Shown: positions 32,379 to 40,874 of the stretch, in pieces
How positions within the stretch are numbered: position 1 is the first letter of the stretch
Layout of the letters: each line of letters starts with the position of its first letter
NCBI GenBank assembly: GCA_025463285.1
Contig: JAOBWI010000086.1
Coordinates: forward strand, 1-51,714
Reading direction: 5' to 3'
Length of the DNA: 51,714 nucleotides
Origin: Acidimicrobiaceae bacterium
GTDB taxonomy: Bacteria > Actinomycetota > Acidimicrobiia > Acidimicrobiales > RAAP-2
Notes under the pieces: generated by a model
What the model was told of the DNA's origin: nothing
The model's database searches: none
What the model saw: only the letters and a program-made list of their open reading frames with translations
Position numbers and translations under genes: made by a program

Positions 32379-32546
32379 ATGGACGGATTCAAGAAAGTAA
32401 CGGCGATCAATGACGTAGAAAAAGATGTGCACTACTTATCCCCGGGCACACCCGGCACGACCCTGTGCGGATCGAAAAGCGCCGGGTCAGCCACGGGAGA
32501 GGTCACGTGCTACCGCTGCCACCAGTTCGCAGTGGGCGATCTTTAG
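32379..32546 (+). CDS. Tiny protein with Cys-x2-Cys pair, 55 aa
   Basis: ATG-started 55-aa frame encoding MDGFKKVTAINDVEK, then TLCGSKSAG and VTCYRCHQFAVGDL. Three Cys plus one His (C, CYRCH) could form a small zinc-binding knuckle. The ribosome-binding site is weak. It is short and may be missed by gene finders, but the motif-like Cys spacing and lack of a competing gene support it. Function unknown. Confidence 0.45.
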   Translation: MDGFKKVTAINDVEKDVHYLSPGTPGTTLCGSKSAGSATGEVTCYRCHQFAVGDL

Positions 32547-32602
32547 TCTCGCTGTCTCGAATTGGTAATCCCGTTGCCAGTTGTGATGAGATGGTGGCGC
32601 GA

Positions 32603-32676
32603 GCGGCTGTAGCTCAGCGGAATAGAGCACCGGTCTTCGGAACCGGGTGTCGGGGGTTCGAATCCCTCCAGCCGCA
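32603..32676 (+). tRNA. tRNA-Arg (anticodon TCG)
   Basis: A 74-nt cloverleaf: acceptor GCGGCTG/CAGCCGC, discriminator A, no CCA. The anticodon stem CCGGT/ACCGG holds loop CTTCGGA with anticodon TCG, reading CGA (and CGG by wobble). The T arm is identical to tRNA-Arg(ACG) at 15171, and the 29 3'-terminal positions are shared. The two genes are probably old paralogues. Confidence 0.95.
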
Positions 32677-32883
32677 CTCGTTCGGCGTGAGACGGAGTGA
32701 CTTCGTGAAGGTCGCACGGTGAATCGACTATGCCGGTGACCGCAGACCTGAGGTGCGACGCGCGCTTGGTGAAGCCAATTGGCGTGGACGCCGAACGACC
32801 AAATCGCCGGCTTCGCCCGGCTACGCAGCCAGCGGAAAATGGAAATAGGGTGAGTGACACGAGCGAACGCCGACAGGGGATAT

Positions 32884-33240
32884 ATGGTCCAATTCACCAG
32901 CGCCCAGACGAAGTACCTGAAGAGCCAGCGGCTCGGTCGACTGGCAACGTTGCGTCCCGACGGAACGCTTCAGAATAATCCCGTCGGTTTCTCCTTTGAC
33001 GAGGCGAGTGGCACCTTCGAAGTGGGCGGACTCAACATGGGCGGTTCCCAGAAATATAGGAACATTGTCGCCAACGGACAAGTTGCATTTGTCGTCGATG
33101 ACCTCGAGACGGTTGACCCGTGGAAGCCCCGCATGGTGGAGGTTCGCGGAATGGCCGAGCCGCTGGCCAACGAGGATCCGCGAAGGTCGAGGATTCGGAT
33201 TTACCCCCAGCGCATCATCAGTTTCGGAATCGGCGAGTGA
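32884..33240 (+). CDS. PPOX-class split-barrel protein (F420/FMN type)
   Basis: A 118-aa protein. The pattern LKSQRLGRLATLRPDGTLQNNPVGF, then KYRNIVANGQVAFVVDD and RIYPQRIISFG, matches pyridoxamine-5'-phosphate-oxidase-like split barrels, in actinobacteria often F420-dependent. It lies in the cytoplasm and binds a deazaflavin or flavin cofactor to reduce an unknown substrate. ATG at 32884 with an AGGGG a few bp upstream; a start at 32854 is less likely. Confidence 0.85.
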   Translation: MVQFTSAQTKYLKSQRLGRLATLRPDGTLQNNPVGFSFDEASGTFEVGGLNMGGSQKYRNIVANGQVAFVVDDLETVDPWKPRMVEVRGMAEPLANEDPRRSRIRIYPQRIISFGIGE

Positions 33241-33395
33241 TTATTCGCGGCTAGCCGTGACGCGGCCTCCGAGTATCCAGCTACATCGTAGAACTAATTG
33301 CTTTTCAAGCACGTGACCGCTCGGCACTGTCGCAACGACGCCACTGGCCATCGTCTCGGTTCTCGCCCACGACCTCGACGGCGGTGCTGTCCTGA

Positions 33396-33935
33396 TCAAC
33401 GTGGTGGAGCGTCGTCTGAGCGCACTCGTCGCCTGATCCGGATCATCAGCGCGACAAGAATCAAGAGCGCCACCGTCAGGATGATCAGTACCACGAAGGC
33501 CGCCGCCGACGTCGCGCTCTTGACGGCAGACGCCAACGCCACGTAACCGCGCTGTGAGGGGTCAGCGATGGCCGCCACGTGAGATCCGCGCGACGCGAAG
33601 GTGGTCATCGACGAGATGATCTCGTGGTACGTCACACCACCAAGGTCGTACGTGCCGCGACAGACGTAGCCAGCGACACTGCTGCCGCTACCGCCCATGT
33701 TGCCCACGCAGTTCGAGACGGTGACGACGACCGGCACGCCGTGCGCCTTCATGCGATCAAGGCGCGCGTGGTCGTTCAAGGTGGAGGCGAAACTCAGAGC
33801 GAGGGCTACGGCGAAGGCGACCAGTCCCACGGTGGCCGCTCGTAGCCAGAAACGTCGCCCCAGGCTCGCGGCTTGCGCACCTCGAAGGGAGGCGACGCGT
33901 TCGTGTGTGGGAGGAGTGTCGAGGGAGTCAGTCAT
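33396..33935 (-). CDS. Two-TM membrane protein with outside Cys pair
   Basis: A 179-aa protein with TM1 (about 33-50) and TM2 (about 141-166) and an outside domain between them. The latter contains VTVSNCVGNMGGSGSSVAGY and VCRGTYDLGG, where the two Cys could form a disulfide. It looks like actinobacterial membrane proteins of unknown role (DUF3592-like build). The cytoplasmic tail is Arg-rich. It stands alone, convergent with the PPOX gene. Confidence 0.7.
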   Translation of the reverse strand: MTDSLDTPPTHERVASLRGAQAASLGRRFWLRAATVGLVAFAVALALSFASTLNDHARLDRMKAHGVPVVVTVSNCVGNMGGSGSSVAGYVCRGTYDLGGVTYHEIISSMTTFASRGSHVAAIADPSQRGYVALASAVKSATSAAAFVVLIILTVALLILVALMIRIRRRVRSDDAPPR

Positions 33936-34015
33936 GGTGGGAGTGGGGGTCGATGAAAGGTCTGTCCCAGCGTGCCATACCAGGACGACCTCGACCGATC
34001 ACGGGGCGGTACTGA

Positions 34016-34774
34016 TCAAAAGCCGGGGAAGACCATTCGAAGTTCCTGGAGGTGTTCAGTCGCCGTGACGTCACTCGGTGTGTGATCGGGGTCGAGTCGT
34101 CCATAGACCAGTCGGATGAAGGCCTCGCCGGGAAGTTCGAGATCGGCAGGCGCGTCGCGATCTGTTTCGGTCGTCGTCACCGCCTCCGGCGTGAGGCTGA
34201 TTTCGTACGTCTTGACGGGGTTCGAGGTACGAACGAGGTACGTGCGCTCCGCACCGTTGGGTTGGGCGGCAAATCTGGCCACGAATCCCAGGTGATCGAG
34301 CACCGCCTCGACACTCTCAACAGGAATGACGGCAGCGTCGTTGAACGTGACATCGACGTCCCAGGTGTGCAGCACGTGCTCGTTCACTCGTAGCCCGAGA
34401 TACTGATCGAAGGTGAGAGCGAACGGCCCCATCTGAATCGTGAGCTTCTCTACCTCGTCGGGCGACAACTCGCCGAGGCGAGCGAGGAGAGCGGCGTCGG
34501 AGACGAGCAGCCCCGCTGCCTGATTCTCGGGAGTTCGAGCGTTCCAGTCATCCCACACGGAACGAGAGAAGTCGGACGGTGTCGGCGTGCCCGCAAGAGC
34601 GTCATTGACTTGGCGCACGAAGATGTCCGCACCTGATCCGAGGTGCGACAGAACGTCAGCCACGGTCCACTCCGTCGGATACGCCGGAGCGCGCAACTGC
34701 TGCGCGTCGAGGGGTTCGACGAGAGCGCGAAGTTGCGAGGTCGACGCCCGTAGCGCCGTCATGGCGTCTGACAT
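34016..34774 (-). CDS. DinB-fold, mycothiol-dependent maleylpyruvate isomerase-like protein
   Basis: A 252-aa protein. The N-terminal four-helix DinB-like domain has PTEWTVADVLSHLGSGADIF and LRVNEHVLHTWDVDV, two His-containing metal sites. The C-terminal part (about 165-252) is the small alpha/beta domain that follows in actinobacterial homologues. The named member isomerises maleylpyruvate with mycothiol, but most relatives have other, unknown thiol-dependent functions. GGAG ribosome-binding site 7 bp before the ATG. No gentisate genes adjoin. Confidence 0.8.
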   Translation of the reverse strand: MSDAMTALRASTSQLRALVEPLDAQQLRAPAYPTEWTVADVLSHLGSGADIFVRQVNDALAGTPTPSDFSRSVWDDWNARTPENQAAGLLVSDAALLARLGELSPDEVEKLTIQMGPFALTFDQYLGLRVNEHVLHTWDVDVTFNDAAVIPVESVEAVLDHLGFVARFAAQPNGAERTYLVRTSNPVKTYEISLTPEAVTTTETDRDAPADLELPGEAFIRLVYGRLDPDHTPSDVTATEHLQELRMVFPGF

Positions 34775-34857
34775 AGTTTTCTCCGTTCAGTGGAATGATC
34801 GATACTAGGTCCGCGATCCTTGCGCCGCTCGGGCTATGGGCGTCAAGCGGCGACGGC

Positions 34858-35373
34858 TTAGTCGCTGAGGAACAACTTGATTCCGACGCCCAGCATGACG
34901 AGGAAGATGACGATCGGCGTGATCACTGGCCCAATCCACGTGACGGGAATGAGGAAGAACACGTCGCGGGTGAAGAGGCTCTTGGGCCAGTCGTCGATGA
35001 CTCGTAGGAAGAGGTAATAGGCGAGATCCCACGTGGCGAATCCGACGAGGAACGCGCCCACCCGTTGACGGGTTCGCTTGGCCGCGAGAAACGATACGCA
35101 CACCAGCATGATGATCGTACAGGTCTCCCTCGCTATCTCGACGTCGCTGACTCGGTGATTGACCAAGAGGGAGCGGCTCGGGGACACGAAGGTGATGAAG
35201 CCGAGATTCAAGAACACTCTGTAGTGCGAGAGGGGGTAGTTCTGGCGAAAGTGAATCAGGTTGCGCAGGTAGAACACGACGGCCGCCTCGACAAAGCCAA
35301 AGGCCACACCAAAGAGGAGGAGGAAGAAGAGTTCACGGTGTCGTGAACCGAGAGCTCGCGTAAGTCGACGCAC
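34858..35373 (-). CDS. Integral membrane protein, unknown
   Basis: A 171-aa protein with four or five hydrophobic helices, a basic N-terminus (RRLTRALGSRHRE) and conserved-looking polar spots (FVEAAVVFYLRNLI, FATWDLAYYLFLR). No family is recognised. Its GTG follows immediately after the TAG of the DUF805 gene, with no spacer, so translation is coupled. Confidence 0.65.
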   Translation of the reverse strand: MRRLTRALGSRHRELFFLLLFGVAFGFVEAAVVFYLRNLIHFRQNYPLSHYRVFLNLGFITFVSPSRSLLVNHRVSDVEIARETCTIIMLVCVSFLAAKRTRQRVGAFLVGFATWDLAYYLFLRVIDDWPKSLFTRDVFFLIPVTWIGPVITPIVIFLVMLGVGIKLFLSD

Positions 35374-35874
35374 CTACTCGAACTTCGCGCCGCAGCCCAT
35401 ACAGAAATTCTGCCCGGGGAGTCGCAACTTGCCACACGAACGACAGGCCGAGGACGACGAGGAGAGGCTGGCTTCGGTCACGCTCGGGCCCGCGCCCGCG
35501 CGGTTCAGCGCGTACGGGTTATCAACCAGCTTGCTTGGCAGGCACAACAACACCACCAACCACGGCCAGAGGAGCCCCGTGAGAATCCACCACGCTGATC
35601 GACCGGTGTCGTGCAGGCGTCGCACGGCGACGGCGAGGCCCGGCACGAGAAGAGCGAGAGCCCAGAGGACGCGCAGCGCCACTACCCCGGTGAGGCTGAA
35701 AATGATGCTCCCCACCAACTCGAAAAGTACGAACCACCAGTACTCCGGCCGAGTGGCGACGCCCGAGAATGTCGCGTACTTCTTGAGGCAAGTGCGCACG
35801 GCGGTGGCGAAACTCAAGGGGCTTCTACTCCATCTCGTGGTCGCGACCACGCGGCGTGACCGAACGCCTTTCAC
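35374..35874 (-). CDS. DUF805 membrane protein with C-terminal zinc ribbon
   Basis: A 166-aa protein. DUF805 marks are FSGVATRPEYWWFVLFE near residue 36 and VRRLHDTGRSAWW near residue 84, with four TM helices. A Ser-rich linker leads to a zinc ribbon, CRSCGK...NFCMGCGAKFE (two CxxC pairs). Adding a zinc ribbon to DUF805 suggests interaction with protein or nucleic acid at the membrane; the role is unknown. GTG start at 35874, but a start nearer the PLSFATAVR segment is possible. Confidence 0.75.
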   Translation of the reverse strand: MKGVRSRRVVATTRWSRSPLSFATAVRTCLKKYATFSGVATRPEYWWFVLFELVGSIIFSLTGVVALRVLWALALLVPGLAVAVRRLHDTGRSAWWILTGLLWPWLVVLLCLPSKLVDNPYALNRAGAGPSVTEASLSSSSSACRSCGKLRLPGQNFCMGCGAKFE

Positions 35875-36109
35875 CCTATACCGAGTGCTGTCAGCACTTA
35901 TGGATCGAGAGGGTTCGCGTGCGACGCCGCGGCCGCCTTTTTGACGTGAAAAAGACCTAGTCGGGGCGAGCGGAGGTGAGAGAGAAGCACGTGAGGAAAG
36001 CGTGACGGCGATCGGAACGTTGGTAGTGTTAAGAGACGCGTAGCCCCCGTTATTGCGGGCTTGCCTGCTCGTGAGCAGCCGTCTTCACGCTGAAGTAGTA
36101 GGAGCTTTT

Positions 36110-37306
36110 ATGAGGGTACTGGTTCTCGGGGGTGACGGTTTTTGCGGATGGCCGACGTCGCTTCATCTGTCCGACAACGGCTACGACGTCACCATCGTCG
36201 ACAATCTGAGTCGTCGAGAGATCGACCTGGAACTTGAAGTTGAGTCCTTGACGCCGATTCGCCCCATTGGCGAGCGCCTGCGCGCGTGGAAGCAACTCAC
36301 CGGCAAGGATATTGACTTCGTTCGCCTCGACTTGGCCGAAGAGTACGACCGTCTGGCGGCCCTCGTGCTCGAACGAAAGCCCGACGCCATTGTTCACTTC
36401 GGTGAGCAGCGTGCGGCGCCGTACTCCATGCGCGACTCTGTCGCTAAGCGCTATACGGTAGACAACAACGTGCGAGCCACGCACAACGTCTTGGTGGCGA
36501 TCGCCTCAAGCGGTCTCGACATTGCTTTGGTGCACCTCGGCACGATGGGCGTCTACGGCTACGGCTGGTCCGGTTCAGCGCCCATTCCGGAGGGTTACCT
36601 CACGGTGAAGGTACCCACGCCCGACGGTGACATCGACCGAGAGATTCTTCACCCGGCGAACCCCGGGTCGGTGTATCACATGACCAAGACGCTGGACCAG
36701 TTGCTCTTCTCCTTCTACTGCGCGAACGACCAACTCCGCATTACCGACCTGCACCAAGGCATTGTGTGGGGAACCCAGACGCCCCAGACGGTGATTGATG
36801 AGCGTCTGATCAACCGCTTCGACTACGACGGCGATTACGGGACGGTGCTGAACAGCTTCTTGATGCAAGCGGCCATTGGCCACCCCCTGACCGTGCACGG
36901 CACCGGTGGTCAGACGCGCGCCTTCATCCATATTCGCGACACCGTGCGCTGCATCCAGATCGCACTCGAAAATCCACCCCAGCGCGGGGACAAGCCGCTG
37001 GTCTTTAACCAGGTTACCGAGACGCACCGGCTGCGCGAGTTGGCCGAGATGATCTCCAAATTCTCGGGTGTCGACGTCGCGTACCTGCCCAACCCGCGCC
37101 GAGAGGCCGCCGAGAACGAGCTCAACGTCAGTCGAGAGAAGTTCCTGGCGCTCGGACTGAACCCGACCAAACTCTCTGAAGGACTATTGGAAGAGGCTCG
37201 CGACATCGCGATGCGCTATAAGGACCGCGCCGACACTACCAAGATCATCGCGCGTTCTACCTGGCGACCGGGCATGGAGACGTCGGCCGACTTAGTCAAG
37301 GGATAG
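36110..37306 (+). CDS. sqdB: UDP-sulfoquinovose synthase
   Basis: A 398-aa extended SDR that joins sulfite to UDP-glucose to make UDP-sulfoquinovose for the sulfolipid SQDG. NAD-binding GGDGFCGW (near residue 8), VDNLSRREIDLELE, VHFGEQRAAPYSM, LGTMGVYGYG and the catalytic Tyr189-x3-Lys193 (GSVYHMTK) are all present, as is the FIHIRDTVRCIQ block. Length is normal. AGGAG ribosome-binding site a few bp before the ATG at 36110. No SqdX/SqdD glycosyltransferase lies nearby, so the pathway must be finished elsewhere; the donor of sulfite is not visible here. Confidence 0.93.
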   Translation: MRVLVLGGDGFCGWPTSLHLSDNGYDVTIVDNLSRREIDLELEVESLTPIRPIGERLRAWKQLTGKDIDFVRLDLAEEYDRLAALVLERKPDAIVHFGEQRAAPYSMRDSVAKRYTVDNNVRATHNVLVAIASSGLDIALVHLGTMGVYGYGWSGSAPIPEGYLTVKVPTPDGDIDREILHPANPGSVYHMTKTLDQLLFSFYCANDQLRITDLHQGIVWGTQTPQTVIDERLINRFDYDGDYGTVLNSFLMQAAIGHPLTVHGTGGQTRAFIHIRDTVRCIQIALENPPQRGDKPLVFNQVTETHRLRELAEMISKFSGVDVAYLPNPRREAAENELNVSREKFLALGLNPTKLSEGLLEEARDIAMRYKDRADTTKIIARSTWRPGMETSADLVKG

Positions 37307-37357
37307 GAATCATCGTAATTCCTCGGTAAAGGGTTCTCACGGTGTGAGACTCCGAGC

Positions 37358-37840
37358 ATGTCAAAGATTTACGAATACATCCGCCATCCTCGGGCGACGG
37401 AACTCGCTCGACTGGGGCGTCCCATTAAGACCGACGACCTTCGGCGCACGAAATCGAGCAACGTCTTCATTCGCTTCAACGCCAGATTTGGTCTACGCAT
37501 CACGCTGGTGGTCGGCACCATGTGGTGCTCCTACATCTTCACGATCTTGGCTCTCTTCGCGTTGCCTTCGGCGATCAAGCAAGGCACGTATTTCATTATC
37601 GTGTGGCTCTCGAGTAGTTTCTTGCAGTTGGTGCTCCTGCCCATCATCATCGTGGGCCAGAACATCCAGGCGGCCGCGTCGGATAAGCGCGCCGAAGAGA
37701 CCTACAAGGACGCCGAGGCCGTCCTGCGAGAGTCTGAGGAGATCCAGAAACATCTCCTCGCTCAAGACGAGGTCATCACCACCATCTTGGCTCACTTGGA
37801 GGCGATGTCCGGTGGGACACCGAGCGCGCCGAGCTCCTAA
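37358..37840 (+). CDS. DUF1003-like membrane protein
   Basis: A 160-aa protein with two TM helices (about 49-69 and 78-98) and a helical C-terminal cytoplasmic domain. The signature FLQLVLLPIIIVGQNIQAAASDKRAEETYKDAEAVL fits DUF1003-type/actinobacterial small membrane proteins. A coiled coil is likely from residue 100 on. It follows sqdB by 51 bp and may share its transcript. Its 3' end overlaps the double TetR gene by 4 bp. Confidence 0.75.
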   Translation: MSKIYEYIRHPRATELARLGRPIKTDDLRRTKSSNVFIRFNARFGLRITLVVGTMWCSYIFTILALFALPSAIKQGTYFIIVWLSSSFLQLVLLPIIIVGQNIQAAASDKRAEETYKDAEAVLRESEEIQKHLLAQDEVITTILAHLEAMSGGTPSAPSS

Positions 37841-39078
37841 AAGCCTCGGGTCTGGACGAGTTCGAGAATCTGTTGGCACATCTCGCGCCACGCTGGTACG
37901 CAGTCCTTTAGCACCGCGCGGCGAAACGGTTCGCCGAACTGATTGAAGTCGTTGGTTTGCATCGACGGCGTCACGGTGGAGAGAAAGGTGACCCCGATGG
38001 TGACGAAGACAATGGAGCGTATGAGGTAGCGAAGCCGAGCCTTCTCGTCGTCGCTGATATTGACTAACAGAGGTATTACCGCTTCGAGCTCGGTGGTTTG
38101 TCCGAGGATGGCCGCGCCCAGCTTCTCGCTGTGCGCGGCGGCGAGAGCGGTCTCCAGCGTGAAACTCTGGCGCACGGCGTTCGCCTCGCTGGCCGATGCG
38201 TTGAGCAGTTGGGTGAGCGAACCCTCTTCCAGCACGTCGATGAAGTTGGACGCGTTCATCCATCGCGCGCGCATGAGGTCGTGAAAGGCCGCAATCACCA
38301 GGTCTTCCTTCGAGGGATAGAGCTTGTAGATCGCGCCGGGAGAGCAGTTGGCTCGTCGAGCTATGCGTGAAATGGTGGCCCGGGTGTACCCACTCTTGCC
38401 CACCACGCCGAAAGTAGCGAAGGCCAATTGGGTCCGCAGGTCGTCGCCCGGCGCCAGCGTAATTCGTTCGTCGGGTACGCGTAAGTCAACTTCGTTCACG
38501 TCGCGCGGGTCCGTCTCGAGCGTCTCGAGCAGAAGCTTCTCCAGAACATCTTGGTAGTCGCGGTCTCCGCCGTAGGTGGCGTCGGCGAAAATCTGTACGA
38601 CCATCATGGCGAACAAAGTGAGACCGCGGGCGAAGGTCGCGCTCTTGGTGTGCGAAGGGCCCGATTCGCGCTCGAGGTAGTCGTGAATAAAGGGTTCCAC
38701 CTCTTCGTGGAGCGTGGGAATGCGTCGCGCGGTTAAGAGGACTTGCACGCAGGCGACGTCCGCGGGGGTGGTGTCACGAATGAAGTCAAAGAGGGCGCCC
38801 ACCGTACGGATACTGGGCAACTCGGCTGCACTCATACACAGTTCAAACATGGTGACGGCCCTCTGGCGGAGCACCGAATTCCACAGGTCGACCAGCAGTT
38901 CGTCGACGTCCTCGTAGCGCGCGTAGGTGGCGCCGTGCGTGAGTCCCGCTTGGTGGCCGACGTCACGTAGCGACACGTGATCGACACCCACTCGTAACAC
39001 TTCGCTGACGGCAGCTTCTCTAATAGCCGCATCGTTGGCGACGGCGCGCGCGCTTCGCGTGCGCTGACTCCTGGGCAT
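37837..39078 (-). CDS. Tandem double TetR-family regulator
   Basis: A 413-aa protein with two complete TetR units in one chain. HTH1 is near residue 40 (SLRDVGHQAGLTHGATYARY), HTH2 near residue 245 (TISRIARRANCSPGAIYKLYPSKED); each is followed by a helical ligand/dimer domain. Most TetR proteins have one such unit (about 200 aa). The fused form could bind DNA as an internal pseudo-dimer. ATG at 39078; the open frame upstream looks non-coding. The divergent small ORF and DUF3445 gene at 39184 are the natural candidate targets. Confidence 0.85.
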   Translation of the reverse strand: MPRSQRTRSARAVANDAAIREAAVSEVLRVGVDHVSLRDVGHQAGLTHGATYARYEDVDELLVDLWNSVLRQRAVTMFELCMSAAELPSIRTVGALFDFIRDTTPADVACVQVLLTARRIPTLHEEVEPFIHDYLERESGPSHTKSATFARGLTLFAMMVVQIFADATYGGDRDYQDVLEKLLLETLETDPRDVNEVDLRVPDERITLAPGDDLRTQLAFATFGVVGKSGYTRATISRIARRANCSPGAIYKLYPSKEDLVIAAFHDLMRARWMNASNFIDVLEEGSLTQLLNASASEANAVRQSFTLETALAAAHSEKLGAAILGQTTELEAVIPLLVNISDDEKARLRYLIRSIVFVTIGVTFLSTVTPSMQTNDFNQFGEPFRRAVLKDCVPAWREMCQQILELVQTRGF

Positions 39079-39183
39079 AAACAACCCTAACTTAAAGTAT
39101 TCGCAGTTATCAACTAATGGAAGGCCCCGACGCCACTTTGGAGACACCTATCAACGTGCGAGATTAGGAGGGTGGAGTTACGC

Positions 39184-39336
39184 GTGAGCCGCTGGGTGGT
39201 TGCGGCGGCGACGAACACGGCGACCAATGTTCATCGCGGCGCGGTACTTCCCGAGGGTCGCATTGTGGTGATCGCGGTACCTCTCGCCGCCCTCTTGTAC
39301 TACTACTTTGTGGTGCGCCGTCACCGCGATCGCTAG
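39184..39336 (+). CDS. Small one-TM protein translationally coupled to the DUF3445 gene
   Basis: A 50-aa frame beginning at GTG 39184 with GGAG 6 bp upstream (GTG at 39172 is possible but lies on the AGGAGG). It encodes a polar N-half (SRWVVAAATNTATNVHRG) and one TM segment (IVVIAVPLAALLYYYFVV) with a basic end RRHRDR. Its TAG overlaps the GTG of the DUF3445 gene by one base, strong support for real translation. No family recognised. Confidence 0.5.
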   Translation: MSRWVVAAATNTATNVHRGAVLPEGRIVVIAVPLAALLYYYFVVRRHRDR

Positions 39337-40133
39337 TGGGTGCCCCGACCAACTACGTTCCTCTCGACCCGCGCGGATGGCGACTGGCTATGGGGCTACG
39401 AGCGCTCGACGAGTCAGCGTGGCTCGAGACGGATGAACGGCATGGCGACGAGTTGGCTCTCAAGGCGTCGTTGCTCACGACTAACTACGCCGACGTCGTG
39501 GCGACGAGCCCACACGGGGGCGAGGGGAGTCGAGAACTACTGGAGCACGTCGTGCGCTTCCTGGAAGAACACCACCCGTCGCGATCGCGCTCGACGTCCC
39601 CCGAGGAACATCCGATTGTGCGAGCCAGTCGGCTCGTCCAAGAAGACCTCTGCGTGCTCGTGAAGGACGACTCGTGGCGCCTCCGCGCGGCCTGCGTCTG
39701 TTTTCCCTCGCGCTGGCTTCTCGCCAGCAAAATCAACACAAATCTTGACGAGATTCACGGTCCCGTTCCCGGGTATGGCCAGGAACTGGCTCGTCCCACG
39801 AACGGCTTTTTCGACCGGCTCACGCCCGAGCGCTCGTTCTGGCGCCTTAACTGGACTCTGCTCGATAGCCCCACTCTCTTTCAACCCACGACCTCACGCG
39901 CCGCGCCCAGCGGCGAGCTGGCCGACTGGTACTTTCGCGTCGAACGCCAGACGCTGCGACAACTCCCTAGGAGTCGCGCCATCGTCACGTCGGCGGCGAC
40001 TCTGAGCGAACGCGACGCTCAGTTCGTGCCGACGTTGCTGCACTCTTTAGAGACCGCGCCGACGTCGACGCAGGCGTACAAAGGGTGGACCGGCGTGGCG
40101 CGGAGGCTGCGCGACGCCCCAGGCGCGAAGTAG
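39336..40133 (+). CDS. DUF3445 protein, heme-dependent oxidative N-demethylase-like
   Basis: A 265-aa cytoplasmic protein of DUF3445. Signatures are LVQEDLCVLVKDD, CVCFPSRW, KINTNLDEIHGPVPGYG and FWRLNWTL, the last two bordering the proposed heme site. A characterised relative is a heme-dependent oxidative N-demethylase. Near the C-terminus LRQLPRSRAIVTS is the conserved Arg-rich block. GTG start shared with the stop of the preceding small ORF. The double TetR protein is the obvious regulator. Substrate unknown. Confidence 0.85.
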   Translation: MGAPTNYVPLDPRGWRLAMGLRALDESAWLETDERHGDELALKASLLTTNYADVVATSPHGGEGSRELLEHVVRFLEEHHPSRSRSTSPEEHPIVRASRLVQEDLCVLVKDDSWRLRAACVCFPSRWLLASKINTNLDEIHGPVPGYGQELARPTNGFFDRLTPERSFWRLNWTLLDSPTLFQPTTSRAAPSGELADWYFRVERQTLRQLPRSRAIVTSAATLSERDAQFVPTLLHSLETAPTSTQAYKGWTGVARRLRDAPGAK

Positions 40134-40202
40134 ATCCTTGGCGATGGTTCCTCGGACCACTCGGACATCGACACCCCCAAAACGTGGACCGATGAACTGG
40201 CC

Positions 40203-40832
40203 TCATCCTAGGGAGGCGTCCTCACGTGCGCTGGGAGTCGGACCGCTCAGTTGATCAATCAGCGCACCGAACCACGTGGTTTCGACGTACGCCACGATCA
40301 CCGGACTGAGACAGAGCCACAGATCGTTGCGTGAGGCGACGGCGAACACGGCGAGAAGGAGTATTTCCGAGGCGATCCGCCACACCTGTCGTCGTCCCAA
40401 ACGATGGGTGACGAGGGCACTGGCCACGAAGAGGTTGGCCCCAGGTAAGAAGGCCACGGGGGACCAGTGACCCTCCAGCTCCTTGACGCCAAAAGCGCAG
40501 ACAACCGAACCCACCGCCAGTAGCGCGACCGCGACGCTGCTGGCGCTCAGCGCAAACCACCACGGCGCGGGGTGTGCGGCACCGGGCCAGTGCGCGAGCA
40601 CGCTCACCAAGAGACCAAGCCCTCCGAGGACTCCCACCACGCCCAAGGTGAAGACCCGTTGTAGCGCTTGAACCAATGTGAAACTTACGGCAAAACGCGC
40701 GCTCGTAGCGGGCTGGCCGTAGGGACGAGTCACCTCCGACCAGCGTTCGCCTGTCCACACTCGCCACTGGCGAGAGCCGGCGGGATCGGGGTACCAGCCC
40801 GGCGGAATTGACGTCGGTGGCGGGAAACTCAC
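40203..40832 (-). CDS. DUF2510-containing membrane protein
   Basis: A 209-aa protein. The N-terminal DUF2510 unit PPGWYPDPAGSRQWRVWTGERW is an actinobacterial hallmark. Four or five TM helices follow from residue 50 on. Function unknown; the family often appears in cell-envelope proteins. GTG start. It lies 42 bp downstream of the lipoprotein reading leftwards, i.e. it is upstream of no other gene on its strand within the unit. Confidence 0.75.
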   Translation of the reverse strand: MSFPPPTSIPPGWYPDPAGSRQWRVWTGERWSEVTRPYGQPATSARFAVSFTLVQALQRVFTLGVVGVLGGLGLLVSVLAHWPGAAHPAPWWFALSASSVAVALLAVGSVVCAFGVKELEGHWSPVAFLPGANLFVASALVTHRLGRRQVWRIASEILLLAVFAVASRNDLWLCLSPVIVAYVETTWFGALIDQLSGPTPSAREDASLG

Positions 40833-40874
40833 GAATGTAGCCTCCCATAACGCCGACGATGGGCGATTCGCTGA

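Noticed and set aside
32603..32676. tRNA-Arg(TCG) as right attachment site of an island starting at tRNA-Arg(ACG)
   Set aside because: The shared 29 nt are expected of paralogous tRNA genes, the DNA from 26.9 to 32.6 kb looks native, and no integrase is seen.
36040..36095. Cluster of small hairpins upstream of sqdB, considered as a riboswitch
   Set aside because: Stems are only 4-6 bp with mismatches and I could not match any known riboswitch class.
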